DNA from: Candidatus Gastranaerophilales bacterium
GTDB taxonomy: Bacteria > Cyanobacteriota > Vampirovibrionia > Gastranaerophilales > Gastranaerophilaceae
DNA: 64,000 nt
Assembly (NCBI GenBank): GCA_944325895.1
Contig: CALVCA010000003.1
Coordinates: 62,001 to 126,000, forward strand
Reading direction: 5' to 3'
The translations under genes were made by a program, and so were the position numbers. This document shows, one piece after another, positions 16,552 through 24,980 of this stretch. Numbering within the stretch: position 1 is the first letter of the stretch; every line of letters starts with the position of its first letter. The notes under the pieces are model-generated. The model worked only from the letters and a program-made list of their open reading frames with translations. It was not told where the DNA came from and ran no database searches.

Positions 16552-17910
16552 CTAGAACATTAATCTGAACAGTAAGAATCTTTTATTCAATTTTTCGGAA
16601 AATTTTCTTAAATTACAAGTTGTAACAGCAGTATCTTCAACAATTTGTTCAAGTTCTGTTTTATTTTCCGGTGTAAGCTGATTTACGGCAGCCAATGCGG
16701 TAGAAATATCTGCCATGGCTTTATTTACACTATTTACTGTTCTTGTTATATCTTTTTTAAGATTATCGTCTTTTGTCATAGAATTTATATATGTACTTAT
16801 TTCATTTACATTATGCATGGTAACTTTTAAATCCGCAGCAATTGATTCAGCATTGCCGTTATCCATGATTTTATTTAAGTTTTTAGACAACAATTCCAAA
16901 GAATCCGCAGTTGAATAAAGTTTTGATTTAAATTCTTTATCACCGATTATATTATTCAAATTATCGGATAATTTTGAAAAATCATTGCTGGTTCTGTCTA
17001 AAAGTGTCATCAATTCTTTTAAATCACCTTCAGATGCATCTATAAGCTTATCAAATTTTGCAATAGTTGATGCGGATTTTGCGGTCAAATCATTTATATT
17101 AGTAACAGATCTTTGAAGTTCTGCAATAACTTCATCAGATAACAAATCATTAATTTTTTTATTTGTTTCTGTTAACGATTCTGCCGCTTTATACTGCCAT
17201 TCCATAAAATCAGCAATACGCATAGGTTCTATTACAGTATAAGGCGATGTTTGGTTAGGATACGGCGGCACAACATCATCCAATGTGGATATTAATAAAC
17301 GTTTTTCACCGTCTTTATATATAGGCTGTCCTTTCATAAATTCAGGCAAAATCAATCCCGGCAAATCTACAACATAATCAATTTTATATGCATAATTTGT
17401 CGAAATATCATCTCTGTACATGTAAGGAACAGCTTCTTTTGAAATAACTTCTATGGCTTTTACTTTACCAACGTTGTAATATTTGTCATCAAGTTTCATT
17501 TCAACAGGATCGTCTTTATATAGTAAATCTTTAGACTTCATCGGAATATACATGGTACGGGTTTTGGGAGGTGTAATTTCCAAAAACAATTCACCTATCA
17601 AACCTGACTGTTGAATTGTAAATATTGAAGCTTTTTGTATTTTTATATCAGGATCAGTTATTACAAATTTCACTTTAACATAATTATTTTCACCGTCAGT
17701 AACAGGTGTGATTTCCTCCACCTGACCAACCCTCAAGCCCATCATTTGTACCCCCGCACCTGGACGCATGCCGTTTACGTCTTTAAATTGAACTTCAATC
17801 CTATCTGCATTAGAAAAAGTTCTGCCCTTTACTTTTAATATTACCCCGAACAATAAAATTAATGCTATAAGAGTCAATAACCCGACTTTGAATGATGATG
17901 AAACTTTCAT
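16552..17910 (-). CDS. MCE-domain (MlaD-like) lipid transport protein
   Basis: A 452-residue protein. One N-terminal membrane helix (about 8-27, VGLLTLIALILLFGVILKV) is followed by an MCE domain at about 37-115 (VQFKDVNGMRPGAGVQMMG, GELFLEITPP). A long predicted helical or coiled-coil region at about 235-430 follows. MCE proteins form hexameric rings in the periplasm and bind phospholipids for transport between the membranes. The matching permease and ATPase (MlaE/MlaF) are not in the window. It heads the unit mlaD-lpxK-nth. Confidence 0.9.
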   Translation of the reverse strand: MKVSSSFKVGLLTLIALILLFGVILKVKGRTFSNADRIEVQFKDVNGMRPGAGVQMMGLRVGQVEEITPVTDGENNYVKVKFVITDPDIKIQKASIFTIQQSGLIGELFLEITPPKTRTMYIPMKSKDLLYKDDPVEMKLDDKYYNVGKVKAIEVISKEAVPYMYRDDISTNYAYKIDYVVDLPGLILPEFMKGQPIYKDGEKRLLISTLDDVVPPYPNQTSPYTVIEPMRIADFMEWQYKAAESLTETNKKINDLLSDEVIAELQRSVTNINDLTAKSASTIAKFDKLIDASEGDLKELMTLLDRTSNDFSKLSDNLNNIIGDKEFKSKLYSTADSLELLSKNLNKIMDNGNAESIAADLKVTMHNVNEISTYINSMTKDDNLKKDITRTVNSVNKAMADISTALAAVNQLTPENKTELEQIVEDTAVTTCNLRKFSEKLNKRFLLFRLMF

Positions 17911-18061
17911 TTAATTCCTCTCTTTTGTTATTGTAGCAAAAAACTTTTTTAAATGCAAAATTTATACACAGTGTTAATTTTTAATTGTTAAAATTTGGTT
18001 AACGATAAGCATATTTTAACAAAACGGAGTTATAACATAAGTAATGAAAGGAGTGTTGATT

Positions 18062-18511
18062 ATGAAATTTTTAGTTAGAAAAGCACCGTTTATCAGAACG
18101 GTAAATGACGAAATTAATTCTTTATTAAACAGACATTTTGACAATTTTTTCCCGGAAGCAGATTATTGGCAAGACACTGATAAATACTCAATGCCTGTAG
18201 AGATTAAAGATAAAGGGAAAGCTTATGAAATAAAAGCAGAACTTCCCGGTGTTAAAAAAGAAGATTTAGATATAGATATCGACAAAAACTACTTAACAAT
18301 CAATGCTAAAAAAGAAGAAGAAACCGATATAGATGAAAACAATTATAAAAAATCCGAATTCAGATACGGTGAATTTTCAAGAACATTGTATCTTCCCGAA
18401 GATATTGATATCGAAAAAACCGAGGCAAAGCTTGAACACGGCATTTTAAAAATCACTGCCTTGAAAATCAACTGTGAAAAAGAAGCTAAAAAGAAATTAA
18501 CTGTTAAATAA
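18062..18511 (+). CDS. Hsp20/alpha-crystallin small heat-shock protein
   Basis: A 149-residue ATP-independent chaperone. The ATG at 18062 is chosen because AAAGGAG lies 8 bp upstream; an earlier ATG at 18044 lies before this ribosome-binding site. The alpha-crystallin domain spans about 45-140: MPVEIKDKGKAYEIKAELPG, then the A-x-x-x-N-G-I-L-like motif AKLEHGILKITA near the end. The N-terminus (DNFFPEADYW) is of class A type. It stands alone. Confidence 0.95.
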   Translation: MKFLVRKAPFIRTVNDEINSLLNRHFDNFFPEADYWQDTDKYSMPVEIKDKGKAYEIKAELPGVKKEDLDIDIDKNYLTINAKKEEETDIDENNYKKSEFRYGEFSRTLYLPEDIDIEKTEAKLEHGILKITALKINCEKEAKKKLTVK

Positions 18512-18513
18512 TT

Positions 18514-18534
18514 ATTGGCGGCTTAAGCCGCCAA
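18514..18534. terminator. GC-rich inverted repeat after hsp20
   Basis: A near-perfect palindrome ATTGGCGGCTTAAGCCGCCAAT follows the stop. There is no T run on the plus strand, so termination would be weak; it may instead stabilise the 3' end. Confidence 0.5.
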
Positions 18535-18556
18535 TGAAACAAAACTTAACTACCCC

Positions 18557-18583
18557 TTGAATTTAAATTTTCTTTAATATAAT
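18557..18583 (+). promoter_or_regulatory. promoter of the rplS operon
   Basis: TTGAAT, a 15-bp spacer and a perfect TATAAT, about 32 bp before the rplS start codon. Confidence 0.5.
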
Positions 18584-18614
18584 ATTAAAGAACGTATTAA
18601 GTTATAAAGGAAAA

Positions 18615-18974
18615 ATGGAAATGAACCCTATTATTACAGAATTAGAAAAACCCTATTTAGAAAAAGAATTACCGGACTTAAACCCCGGAGATACGGTAAA
18701 AGTTTTTGTAAGAATTATTGAAGGAAACAAAGAAAGAACTCAGGCTTTTGAAGGTACAATAATTAAAGAACACGGTTCAGGTATCAACAAAACAATTACC
18801 GTAAGAAAAGTATTTCAAGGTGTAGGTGTAGAAAGAGTATTTTTAGTACACTCACCGAGAATTGAAAAAATAAACGTTTTAAGACGCGGTGATGTAAGAC
18901 GTTCAAAATTGTATTACTTAAGAGAACGTTCAGGTAAAGCAACTCGTATCAGGGAAAAAATTGAAAAAAGATAA
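18615..18974 (+). CDS. rplS: 50S ribosomal protein L19
   Basis: A 119-residue protein at the 30S-50S interface. PDLNPGDTVKVFVRI, then ERTQAFEGTIIKEHGSG, then TITVRKVFQGVGVERVF, then RRGDVRRSKLYYLRER, is the L19 family throughout. AAAGGA precedes the ATG. A second ATG two codons later is also possible. The gene overlaps rbgA by 14 bp. Confidence 0.98.
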   Translation: MEMNPIITELEKPYLEKELPDLNPGDTVKVFVRIIEGNKERTQAFEGTIIKEHGSGINKTITVRKVFQGVGVERVFLVHSPRIEKINVLRRGDVRRSKLYYLRERSGKATRIREKIEKR

Positions 18975-19812
18975 GCTTCACATACACTGGTATCCCGGAC
19001 ATATTGCTAAAGCTGAAAAAAAATTAAAAGAACAGCTTGCTCTTGTGGATGCGGTGATAGAAGTAATTGATGCGAGACTGCCTTATTCAAGCAGTTATGA
19101 TAATATAGCGGGGCTTTTAAAAGAAAAGCCCCGCTTAATATTACTGAATAAATCCGATTTAACCGACCAAAAAGAACTTGCTCCATGGGTTAAAATTTTA
19201 GAAGAAAAATCAGGTTATCCTGTAATTCTAACCGATTCAAAAAATTCAAAAGACATAAATTTAATAATCAAAAAAGCAACGGAACTTGCTGAACCACGCA
19301 TTCAAGCTCTTATGAAAAAAGGATTATTAAGACGACCGGCACGAATAATGGTTGTCGGGATGCCAAATGTCGGAAAGTCAAGCATTATAAACAAATTAAC
19401 AAAATCATCAAAAACAAAAACAGGAGCTAAAGCAGGTGTCACCCGACAGCAGCAATGGGTTAGAATCAATCCGCAAATCGAATTACTTGATACCCCCGGA
19501 ATTATTCCAATGAAACAAGATAATCAGGAAGTCGCAAAAAAGCTTGCGTTCGTCAATTCCGTTTCTGAAAACTCTTATACGAACGAAATTATAGCAAGAG
19601 AATTACTCAATATTTTAGACAACAAATATTCAAACGAAGTCAAGAATTTTTATAAAACAGACGATTTAACGCTTGAAAGCATAGCAAAAGCCCGCAGCTG
19701 GATTGTTTCAGGCGGTGAACCCGATATAGAAAGGACTTCTGTATATATTTTAAAAGATTTTAGAGAAGGTAAATTAGGGAGATTTATTTTAGACGATGTT
19801 AGTGAAGAGTGA
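18961..19812 (+). CDS. rbgA: ribosome biogenesis GTPase RbgA/YlqF
   Basis: A 283-residue circularly permuted GTPase that helps late assembly of the 50S subunit. The G motifs occur in permuted order: NKSD (G4) at 63-66, then GMPNVGKSS (G1) at 133-141, then DTPG (G3) at 177-180. HWYPGHIAKA near the start is the family N-terminus. The start codon is TTG inside the rplS 3' end, with AGGG upstream; no better ATG exists before the HWYPGH motif. Its 3' end overlaps rnhB by 17 bp. Confidence 0.94.
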   Translation: MKKDKLHIHWYPGHIAKAEKKLKEQLALVDAVIEVIDARLPYSSSYDNIAGLLKEKPRLILLNKSDLTDQKELAPWVKILEEKSGYPVILTDSKNSKDINLIIKKATELAEPRIQALMKKGLLRRPARIMVVGMPNVGKSSIINKLTKSSKTKTGAKAGVTRQQQWVRINPQIELLDTPGIIPMKQDNQEVAKKLAFVNSVSENSYTNEIIARELLNILDNKYSNEVKNFYKTDDLTLESIAKARSWIVSGGEPDIERTSVYILKDFREGKLGRFILDDVSEE

Positions 19813-20599
19813 AAGAATTAAAAAGTATACAGATAAAGAACGCATGGAAAATCGTACGGCAGAAGAAAAAGAGCAAATAAACAAAGAAGTCAGCCGCAGA
19901 TTAAAAACCAATTTAACGGCAGATTCACCGATAATAAAACTCTTTGCTTTTGACATGCAAGATGACAGAACCGTAATCGGCACTGATGAAGCCGGAAGAG
20001 GACCTGCCGCAGGCGGTGTATTTGCAAGTGCAGTATGTTTTAAAGACAAAAGCAGAAAATTAATCGAAGACTTGATGGTCCTAAATGACAGCAAACAGCT
20101 GACTAAAAAGAAACGTGAAAGCATTTATGACGTTATTTTGAACAATACAATAAATGCAACGGCATGTGTTGAAGTTGATGAAATTGAAGAAATAAATATT
20201 TTAAATGCATCTTTAAAAGCTATGAAAGCCGCTTGTGATGAGGTTTATGAAAGACTACACAAAGATTTCGAAATTCCTCGCCACAAACTAATTGTTTTTG
20301 TAGACGGAAACAGATACATTAAATATCTGAATTATTCACAAAAATTTATCATAAAAGGCGATGCTCAATCCGCTTCAATTGCAGCCGCAAGCATTTTGGC
20401 GAAAGTAACACGTGACAGATATATGGAAAAACTTGATGCAGAATTTCCCGAATACGGATGGGCACATAATGCAGGGTATTTAACAGCTGATCATATTAAA
20501 GCTATTGATAAATACGGACCATGTAAATATCACAGAAAGTCGTTTTTGGCAAAACACTTTGCCAAAAACGAACAACTTAACCTGTTTTCCTTACCCTAA
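19796..20599 (+). CDS. rnhB: ribonuclease HII
   Basis: A 267-residue enzyme that removes RNA or single ribonucleotides from RNA-DNA hybrids. The core starts at GTDEAGRGPAAG (catalytic Asp64, Glu65), then LNDSKQLTKKKRE, KGDAQSASIAAASILAKVTR, and GYLTADH. About 55 residues of charged extension precede the core, longer than typical RNase HII. The upstream start was kept because it gives the overlap with rbgA, but a shorter form is possible. It ends in a 9-bp convergent overlap with the RHH gene. Confidence 0.94.
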   Translation: MLVKSERIKKYTDKERMENRTAEEKEQINKEVSRRLKTNLTADSPIIKLFAFDMQDDRTVIGTDEAGRGPAAGGVFASAVCFKDKSRKLIEDLMVLNDSKQLTKKKRESIYDVILNNTINATACVEVDEIEEINILNASLKAMKAACDEVYERLHKDFEIPRHKLIVFVDGNRYIKYLNYSQKFIIKGDAQSASIAAASILAKVTRDRYMEKLDAEFPEYGWAHNAGYLTADHIKAIDKYGPCKYHRKSFLAKHFAKNEQLNLFSLP

Positions 20600-20779
20600 C
20601 AACGTTTCCAAAAGTTCGGCATTTTTACCTGCAGTGGCAGATTCACGTACTTTTTGTTTGTAAATATAAGTACGCAGAGCTTCTCTAATCAGCTCACTAC
20701 GGGAACGATTTTCACCGTCTGCTACTTGATCAATCTTGTTTAAAAATTCCTCGGGCATTGAAATTAGTACTCGTGCCAT
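20591..20779 (-). CDS. ribbon-helix-helix (CopG/MetJ/Arc-type) DNA-binding protein
   Basis: A 62-residue protein. MARVLISMPEEFLNKIDQVA, then RSRSELIREALRTYIYKQK, is the strand-helix-helix of RHH regulators. AAGGAG precedes the ATG. Such proteins act as dimers; many are antitoxins, but no toxin-like partner lies next to it, so a stand-alone repressor is as likely. The C-terminal 18 residues are polar. Confidence 0.82.
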   Translation of the reverse strand: MARVLISMPEEFLNKIDQVADGENRSRSELIREALRTYIYKQKVRESATAGKNAELLETLLG

Positions 20780-20936
20780 ATAATCTCCTTTTTGCTCTGA
20801 TATATTATTAAAAACATTTTGCTTAAAAAAAGTGCTATTTTTTATATGAAAAATATATAAAAATTATTTTTTTGTTAATATGAGCGAATTTGAAGCATAT
20901 AGTGTTTCTTTACAAATCTTAACTATTTTTTTAATC

Positions 20937-20965
20937 TTGACAAATTTTGAAAAATAATATTTAAT
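20937..20965 (+). promoter_or_regulatory. promoter of pseudopilin locus 1
   Basis: TTGACA (20937-20942), a 17-bp spacer and TTTAAT (20960-20965). The same boxes and spacing occur at locus 2 (37465-37493). A strong GGAG lies 7 bp before the leader ATG. Confidence 0.75.
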
Positions 20966-20986
20966 TAAGAAAAAAGGAGTTAAGAG

Positions 20987-21046
20987 ATGAAAACTATTGA
21001 AAAATTAGCGGGTAAGATAGTCGCCCCCCCCCTACAGTGTGCTTGA
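20987..21046 (+). CDS. leader peptide of pseudopilin locus 1 (currently closed by TGA)
   Basis: A 19-codon frame beginning MKTIEKLAGKIVAPPLQCA, with a near-ideal AAAAAAGGAG ribosome-binding site. It matches the first codons of locus 2 (MKTIEIKADKIVAPPL). Codons 13-16 are made by a run of nine C (21024-21032). In the present sequence the frame ends at TGA 21044-21046. One extra C, or two fewer, would join it to the long frame that runs from within the leader to the pilin stop at 22149. Whether the peptide is made is inferred from the promoter, ribosome-binding site and conservation between the loci. Confidence 0.6.
   Translation: MKTIEKLAGKIVAPPLQCA
21024..21032. repeat. homopolymeric C9 tract (locus 1)
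   Basis: Nine consecutive C in coding position of the leader, in a strongly AT-rich region. The same number occurs at the same codon position in locus 2. Such tracts are classic slipped-strand sites. Confidence 0.9.
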
Positions 21047-22149
21047 TTAGTGCCTTTCGGGCTGTTTTTGGAAGTTTATTTCACACTACACATCATTTTG
21101 GACGTAAAAATTATTTTAATAAAGTTACTGGGGCATTATGCCAAAATAACTTTTTAACGAACTTATTTAACCCAACCCGTCATTCTGAGCGGAGCGAAGA
21201 ATCTCTTAAAAAAATCTCTAAGCCGCACGATTGCATACCATTCAACACTGGTAAGATCCTGAAACAAGTTCAGGATGACAGTACTACGTACGTAGACACA
21301 TTGGGTTTTGCACGAATTTTAGAAGGGGTTACTCATTTTTTAACGAACTTATTCCACATAACCCGTCATTCTGAGCGAAGCGGTGCTACGCACGTAGACA
21401 CATTAGGTTTGCCTTCTATACGTCATCCTGAGGCTTTAGACGAAGGTGCTACGCACATAAGTATGTCTAACAACAATCGTCGTGCCGCCTTCACGTTAGC
21501 TGAGGTTCTTATCACCCTCGGGATTATCGGGGTTGTTGCCGCTTTGACTATCCCGAATTTGATACATATATATAACAGTATTGTTTTAAAATCGCAGTTA
21601 AAAAAGACTTATTCGGTTCTGTCAGGGGCGGTTAATATGATTCATGCACAAACAGGTTTGCCTGTAACTCCTGAAAGATATTCTGTGCCTTTATCTTTTT
21701 ATCGTGAGCTTATGAAATATGTAAAAGTAGCTAAAGATTGCGGTAACAGCGGATGTACAGATATAAATGATGTTTATAGACTTGAAAATTATCAAAACTT
21801 TAATTTTACAGCACAATTATCGTATGCTTTATTTGATGACGGGCAACTTATTTTGCAGGATGGTACTTTCCTTATGTTTGAGAATCTTGGAGGAGAAAAT
21901 GGAGTTATATTAATCACTGCAGACATAAACGGGATAAATAAAGGTCCGAATGCTATGGGTCATGATTTATTTTCTTTTCAAGTATTGGATAACGAACTTG
22001 TACCGAGCGGGGCGGATGCTTCACGTTATAATTTAAAAACTTATCCTGATTATTGCAGTCATTCAGGAAATTCAAATTTTAACGGAATTGCTTGTACTTA
22101 TAAAGCTCTTAAAGATCCTGATTACTTTAAAAATCTGCCTAAACCTTGA
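21037..22149 (+). CDS. type IV pseudopilin-like protein with long repeat-derived upstream frame (locus 1)
   Basis: The frame from 21037 (GTG) to 22149 is open for 370 codons. A conventional prepilin would start at ATG 21463 (MSNNNRRAAFTLAEVL). There, RRAA/FTLAE is a class III-type cleavage site with Glu5, followed by the hydrophobic helix ITLGIIGVVAALTIPNLI. The 228-residue form then has a globular domain with few cysteines (CGNSGC) and a DGxLxFF-like segment (LFDDGQLILQDG), as in GspG/H-type pseudopilins of this kind of genome. No good ribosome-binding site precedes 21463. The upstream 142 codons are translations of palindromic repeat DNA but contain no stop. Which start is used is uncertain. 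Confidence 0.75.
   Translation: MCLISAFRAVFGSLFHTTHHFGRKNYFNKVTGALCQNNFLTNLFNPTRHSERSEESLKKISKPHDCIPFNTGKILKQVQDDSTTYVDTLGFARILEGVTHFLTNLFHITRHSERSGATHVDTLGLPSIRHPEALDEGATHISMSNNNRRAAFTLAEVLITLGIIGVVAALTIPNLIHIYNSIVLKSQLKKTYSVLSGAVNMIHAQTGLPVTPERYSVPLSFYRELMKYVKVAKDCGNSGCTDINDVYRLENYQNFNFTAQLSYALFDDGQLILQDGTFLMFENLGGENGVILITADINGINKGPNAMGHDLFSFQVLDNELVPSGADASRYNLKTYPDYCSHSGNSNFNGIACTYKALKDPDYFKNLPKP
21150..21460. repeat. repeat block shared with pseudopilin locus 2
   Basis: Two partial units start with TTTTTAACGAACTTATT, continue with ACCCGTCATTCTGAGCG and end with CTACG.ACGTAGACACATT (at about 21150 and 21336). The first carries an extra 84 bp (21197-21280) that includes the palindrome ATCCTGAA-ACAAG-TTCAGGAT. 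84 is a multiple of three and holds no stop in the pilin frame. The block recurs at 37690-38095. Confidence 0.85.
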
Positions 22150-22197
22150 AACAAAATTATGTCTGTGCTATTGTGCAATTAAACAAAGGAAGGAATT

Positions 22198-23661
22198 ATG
22201 ACAGAAGTTAGAGTAAGAATTGCACCGTCACCAAGCGGTAATTTACACATTGGAACAGCTAGGACTGCTCTTTTTAATTACTTATTTGCTAAAAAAAATA
22301 ACGGAAAATTTATTTTAAGAATTGAAGATACTGATGCTGAAAGAACAAGTCAAGCATACATTGATAATATTTTTGACAGTTTAAAGGCACTGGGATTGAA
22401 TTGGGATGAAGGTCCTGATGTAGGCGGACAGTACGGTCCTTATACTCAATCAGAAAGATTTGATATCTATCCTAAATATGCCCAAATTCTTTTGGAAAAA
22501 GGGTTTGCATATGAATGTTTTTGTACACCGGAAGAGTTGGAACAGGAAAAAGAAGAAGCCGCAAAAAATAAAAAACCTTATGTTTATACAAAAAAATGCG
22601 AAAATCTAACTGAAGAACAAAAAGAAAAACTCAGAAAAGAAGGCAGAAAACCTGCTATTAGGTTTAATATCCAAAAAGCACAAAAAGCTTTTCACGAATC
22701 ATCAATGCTCACTTTTGATGATTTAGTAAAAGGTGAACTGCATATGAATACGGATTTACTGGGTGATTTTGTAATTATGAAATCAAACGGAACACCAACC
22801 TATAACTTTGCCGTCGTAATTGATGATATGCTTATGAAAATTTCGCACGTAATTCGCGGTGAAGACCATATCTCAAATACATTTAAACAAATTCTCATTT
22901 TCGAAGCACTTGGGGCTGAAGTACCTCGATTTGGACACTTGGGGATGATTTTGGCTCCCGACAGAAGCAAACTTTCAAAAAGACACGGAGCAACTGCCGT
23001 TTCTGAATTTGTTGAAAAAGGCTATTTAACAGAAGCTTTAATTAACTTTGTTGCACTTCTCGGCTGGTCGCCATCTGACGGACAGGAAATTAAATCCGTT
23101 GACGAAATCGCAAAAGATTTCAGAATAGGCGATATTTCATCATCCAATTCTATTTTTGAATATGATAAACTTAACTGGATGAACAGCCATTATATTAAAA
23201 TGCTTGATATAGAGGTTTTAAAAGAAAAATTAAAACCATATCTTACTCAATATAACCTTTCAGAACTTACTGATGCTCAATATACAAGAATGGTTGAAAT
23301 AACTCGTGAACCTTTAACTCTGTTATCTGACATAACAGATGCTGTGCCATATTTCTTCGGGCAAGATGTCGAAATTGAACCGGAAGTTCAAAAAGATGTC
23401 TTGGACACGGAAATTTCTCAGGATGTTTTAAAAGAATTTGTAAAACAAGCTGAAGATTGGGATTTTTCAGAAGAAAACCTTCACGAAAAACTTGAAGCTT
23501 TCAGGGGTGAATTTAAAGAAAAAGGTATAAAACCAAAAGTTACAATGTGGGCGATAAGAGCTGCTGTCACTGGCAGAACAAAAGGAGCTGATATGACAGC
23601 AATACTTGCAATATTAGGTAAAGACCGATCTATGTACAGAATTAAAAAAGCAATAAAATAA
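22198..23661 (+). CDS. gltX: glutamyl-tRNA synthetase
   Basis: A 487-residue class I aminoacyl-tRNA synthetase that charges tRNA-Glu. PSPSGNLHIGTARTALF carries the HIGH motif and KLSKRHGATAV the KMSKS-equivalent. LRIEDTDAERT and VIRGEDHISNT are further family signatures. The ribosome-binding site is AAGGAAGG. No T-box leader is visible upstream. Length is normal for a bacterial GluRS; discriminating or non-discriminating type cannot be told by eye. Confidence 0.97.
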   Translation: MTEVRVRIAPSPSGNLHIGTARTALFNYLFAKKNNGKFILRIEDTDAERTSQAYIDNIFDSLKALGLNWDEGPDVGGQYGPYTQSERFDIYPKYAQILLEKGFAYECFCTPEELEQEKEEAAKNKKPYVYTKKCENLTEEQKEKLRKEGRKPAIRFNIQKAQKAFHESSMLTFDDLVKGELHMNTDLLGDFVIMKSNGTPTYNFAVVIDDMLMKISHVIRGEDHISNTFKQILIFEALGAEVPRFGHLGMILAPDRSKLSKRHGATAVSEFVEKGYLTEALINFVALLGWSPSDGQEIKSVDEIAKDFRIGDISSSNSIFEYDKLNWMNSHYIKMLDIEVLKEKLKPYLTQYNLSELTDAQYTRMVEITREPLTLLSDITDAVPYFFGQDVEIEPEVQKDVLDTEISQDVLKEFVKQAEDWDFSEENLHEKLEAFRGEFKEKGIKPKVTMWAIRAAVTGRTKGADMTAILAILGKDRSMYRIKKAIK

Positions 23662-23684
23662 ATTTTGTAAAAAATTGTTAATTA

Positions 23685-23720
23685 AAACTCTAAAGTTCTA
23701 AAGACTTTAGAGTTTTTTTC
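23685..23720 (+). terminator. intrinsic terminator after gltX
   Basis: Stem AAACTCTAAAG / CTTTAGAGTTT followed by a T run. Confidence 0.88.
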
Positions 23721-23747
23721 CGTAAATAAATAAAAACGGAGGTATAA

Positions 23748-23957
23748 ATGATTTTGGACAACAAAATTACAAGAGAGGCTACATACGAAGAAGTAATGGA
23801 TTTTTTGAACTCATTTGACGATGTTGACGGCATGCTATTGGATTTTTTAGAAGATTCAAAACCTGATATTAAAGTTATTAGCGGCGATAAAGAAACTTCT
23901 TATAATTATGATGATTTTTTGAAAATATTTGATGATGCCGGACTTGAAGGCATTTAA
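23748..23957 (+). CDS. small acidic hypothetical protein (69 aa)
   Basis: A strong GGAGG ribosome-binding site lies 6 bp before the ATG. The protein is rich in Asp and Glu (FLNSFDDVDGMLLDFLED) with no cysteine and no membrane segment. No domain is recognised. It has its own terminator-bounded unit between gltX and rsmH, and the stop is followed by an inverted repeat (AAACTGCCGTAA / TTACGGCAGTTT) at 23979-24010. Confidence 0.65.
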   Translation: MILDNKITREATYEEVMDFLNSFDDVDGMLLDFLEDSKPDIKVISGDKETSYNYDDFLKIFDDAGLEGI

Positions 23958-24027
23958 TAAATATTAAATATTGTAACAAACTGCCGTAAAATAAAACATT
24001 ACGGCAGTTTAATGCTAAAATCATTTT

Positions 24028-24966
24028 ATGGAAGGATTTAAGCATTATACAGTGATGAAATATGAAGCCGTGGATGCACTGCAGTGTAAAGACGGATTAG
24101 TTTATGTTGATTGCACCCTGGGAGGAGGAGGTCACAGCGAACTCATTTTACAAAGAATTTCTCCTAACGGCAAATTAATTGCATTTGATATAGATGACGA
24201 TGCAATAAAAGCAGCAGGTGAAAGATTAAAAGACTATAAAAATTTAACCATTGTAAAAGAATCTTATGCAAATATAAAAAAAGTTTTAAAAAATTTAGGC
24301 ATAGATAAAATCACAGGCGGAGTGCTTTTTGATTTGGGAGCATCATATCACCAATTGACAAAAGCTGATAGAGGATTTTCCTTTTCTAAAGATGCACCAT
24401 TAGATATGAGATTTGATATGCAATCCGATTTTTCGGCTTTTGATGTAGTAAACGGTTACAGCGAACAAAAATTAATTCAAATATTCTCTGAATACGGTGA
24501 AGAACGTTTCTCAAAACGGATTGCAAAAGCAATTATTCAAACAAGAAAAGTTAAAAAAATTAACACAACTTTAGAATTGGCAGATTTAATTTTAAAATCA
24601 ACGCCAAAAATAAAATCGTCAATACACCCTGCAACACGTGTTTTTCAGGCTATACGCATTGAGGTTAACCACGAGTTACAAAATGTAAAAAATACATTAA
24701 ATGATGTGTTGGATTTATTAGAGTTTGGTGCTATAATAAGTGTAATAAGTTTTCATTCTCTAGAAGACAGGATTGTGAAAAACTTATTCAAATATCACTC
24801 GCAAAAATGCCACTGTGATAGAAACCAATTAATCTGCAATTGTCCGCCGCCGGTTTTGGAATTAATTAATAAAAAACCAATTACCGCAAGCATTGAGGAG
24901 ATACGGGAAAATCCACCGTCAAGAAGTGCCAAGCTCAGAGTTGCAAGATGTATTAAAAAAATATAG
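24028..24966 (+). CDS. rsmH: 16S rRNA (cytosine1402-N4)-methyltransferase RsmH
   Basis: A 312-residue SAM methyltransferase (MraW). HYTVMKYEAVDAL, then VDCTLGGGGHSELIL (SAM motif), then FDLGASYHQL, DMRFDM, and near the end HSLEDRIVKNLF, with NPPSRSAKLRV at the C-terminus, are characteristic. It usually sits in the division and cell wall cluster, and an ftsL-like gene follows here. No mraZ or ftsI is present. Confidence 0.97.
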   Translation: MEGFKHYTVMKYEAVDALQCKDGLVYVDCTLGGGGHSELILQRISPNGKLIAFDIDDDAIKAAGERLKDYKNLTIVKESYANIKKVLKNLGIDKITGGVLFDLGASYHQLTKADRGFSFSKDAPLDMRFDMQSDFSAFDVVNGYSEQKLIQIFSEYGEERFSKRIAKAIIQTRKVKKINTTLELADLILKSTPKIKSSIHPATRVFQAIRIEVNHELQNVKNTLNDVLDLLEFGAIISVISFHSLEDRIVKNLFKYHSQKCHCDRNQLICNCPPPVLELINKKPITASIEEIRENPPSRSAKLRVARCIKKI

Positions 24967-24980
24967 TTGGGGATGAAAAA

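Noticed and set aside
20591-20779. Type II toxin-antitoxin locus with the RHH protein as antitoxin
   Set aside because: No toxin-like small gene lies next to it; the neighbours are rnhB and the pilin locus.
22150-22197. T-box leader for gltX
   Set aside because: The gap is only about 48 bp, with no T-box sequence or specifier hairpin.
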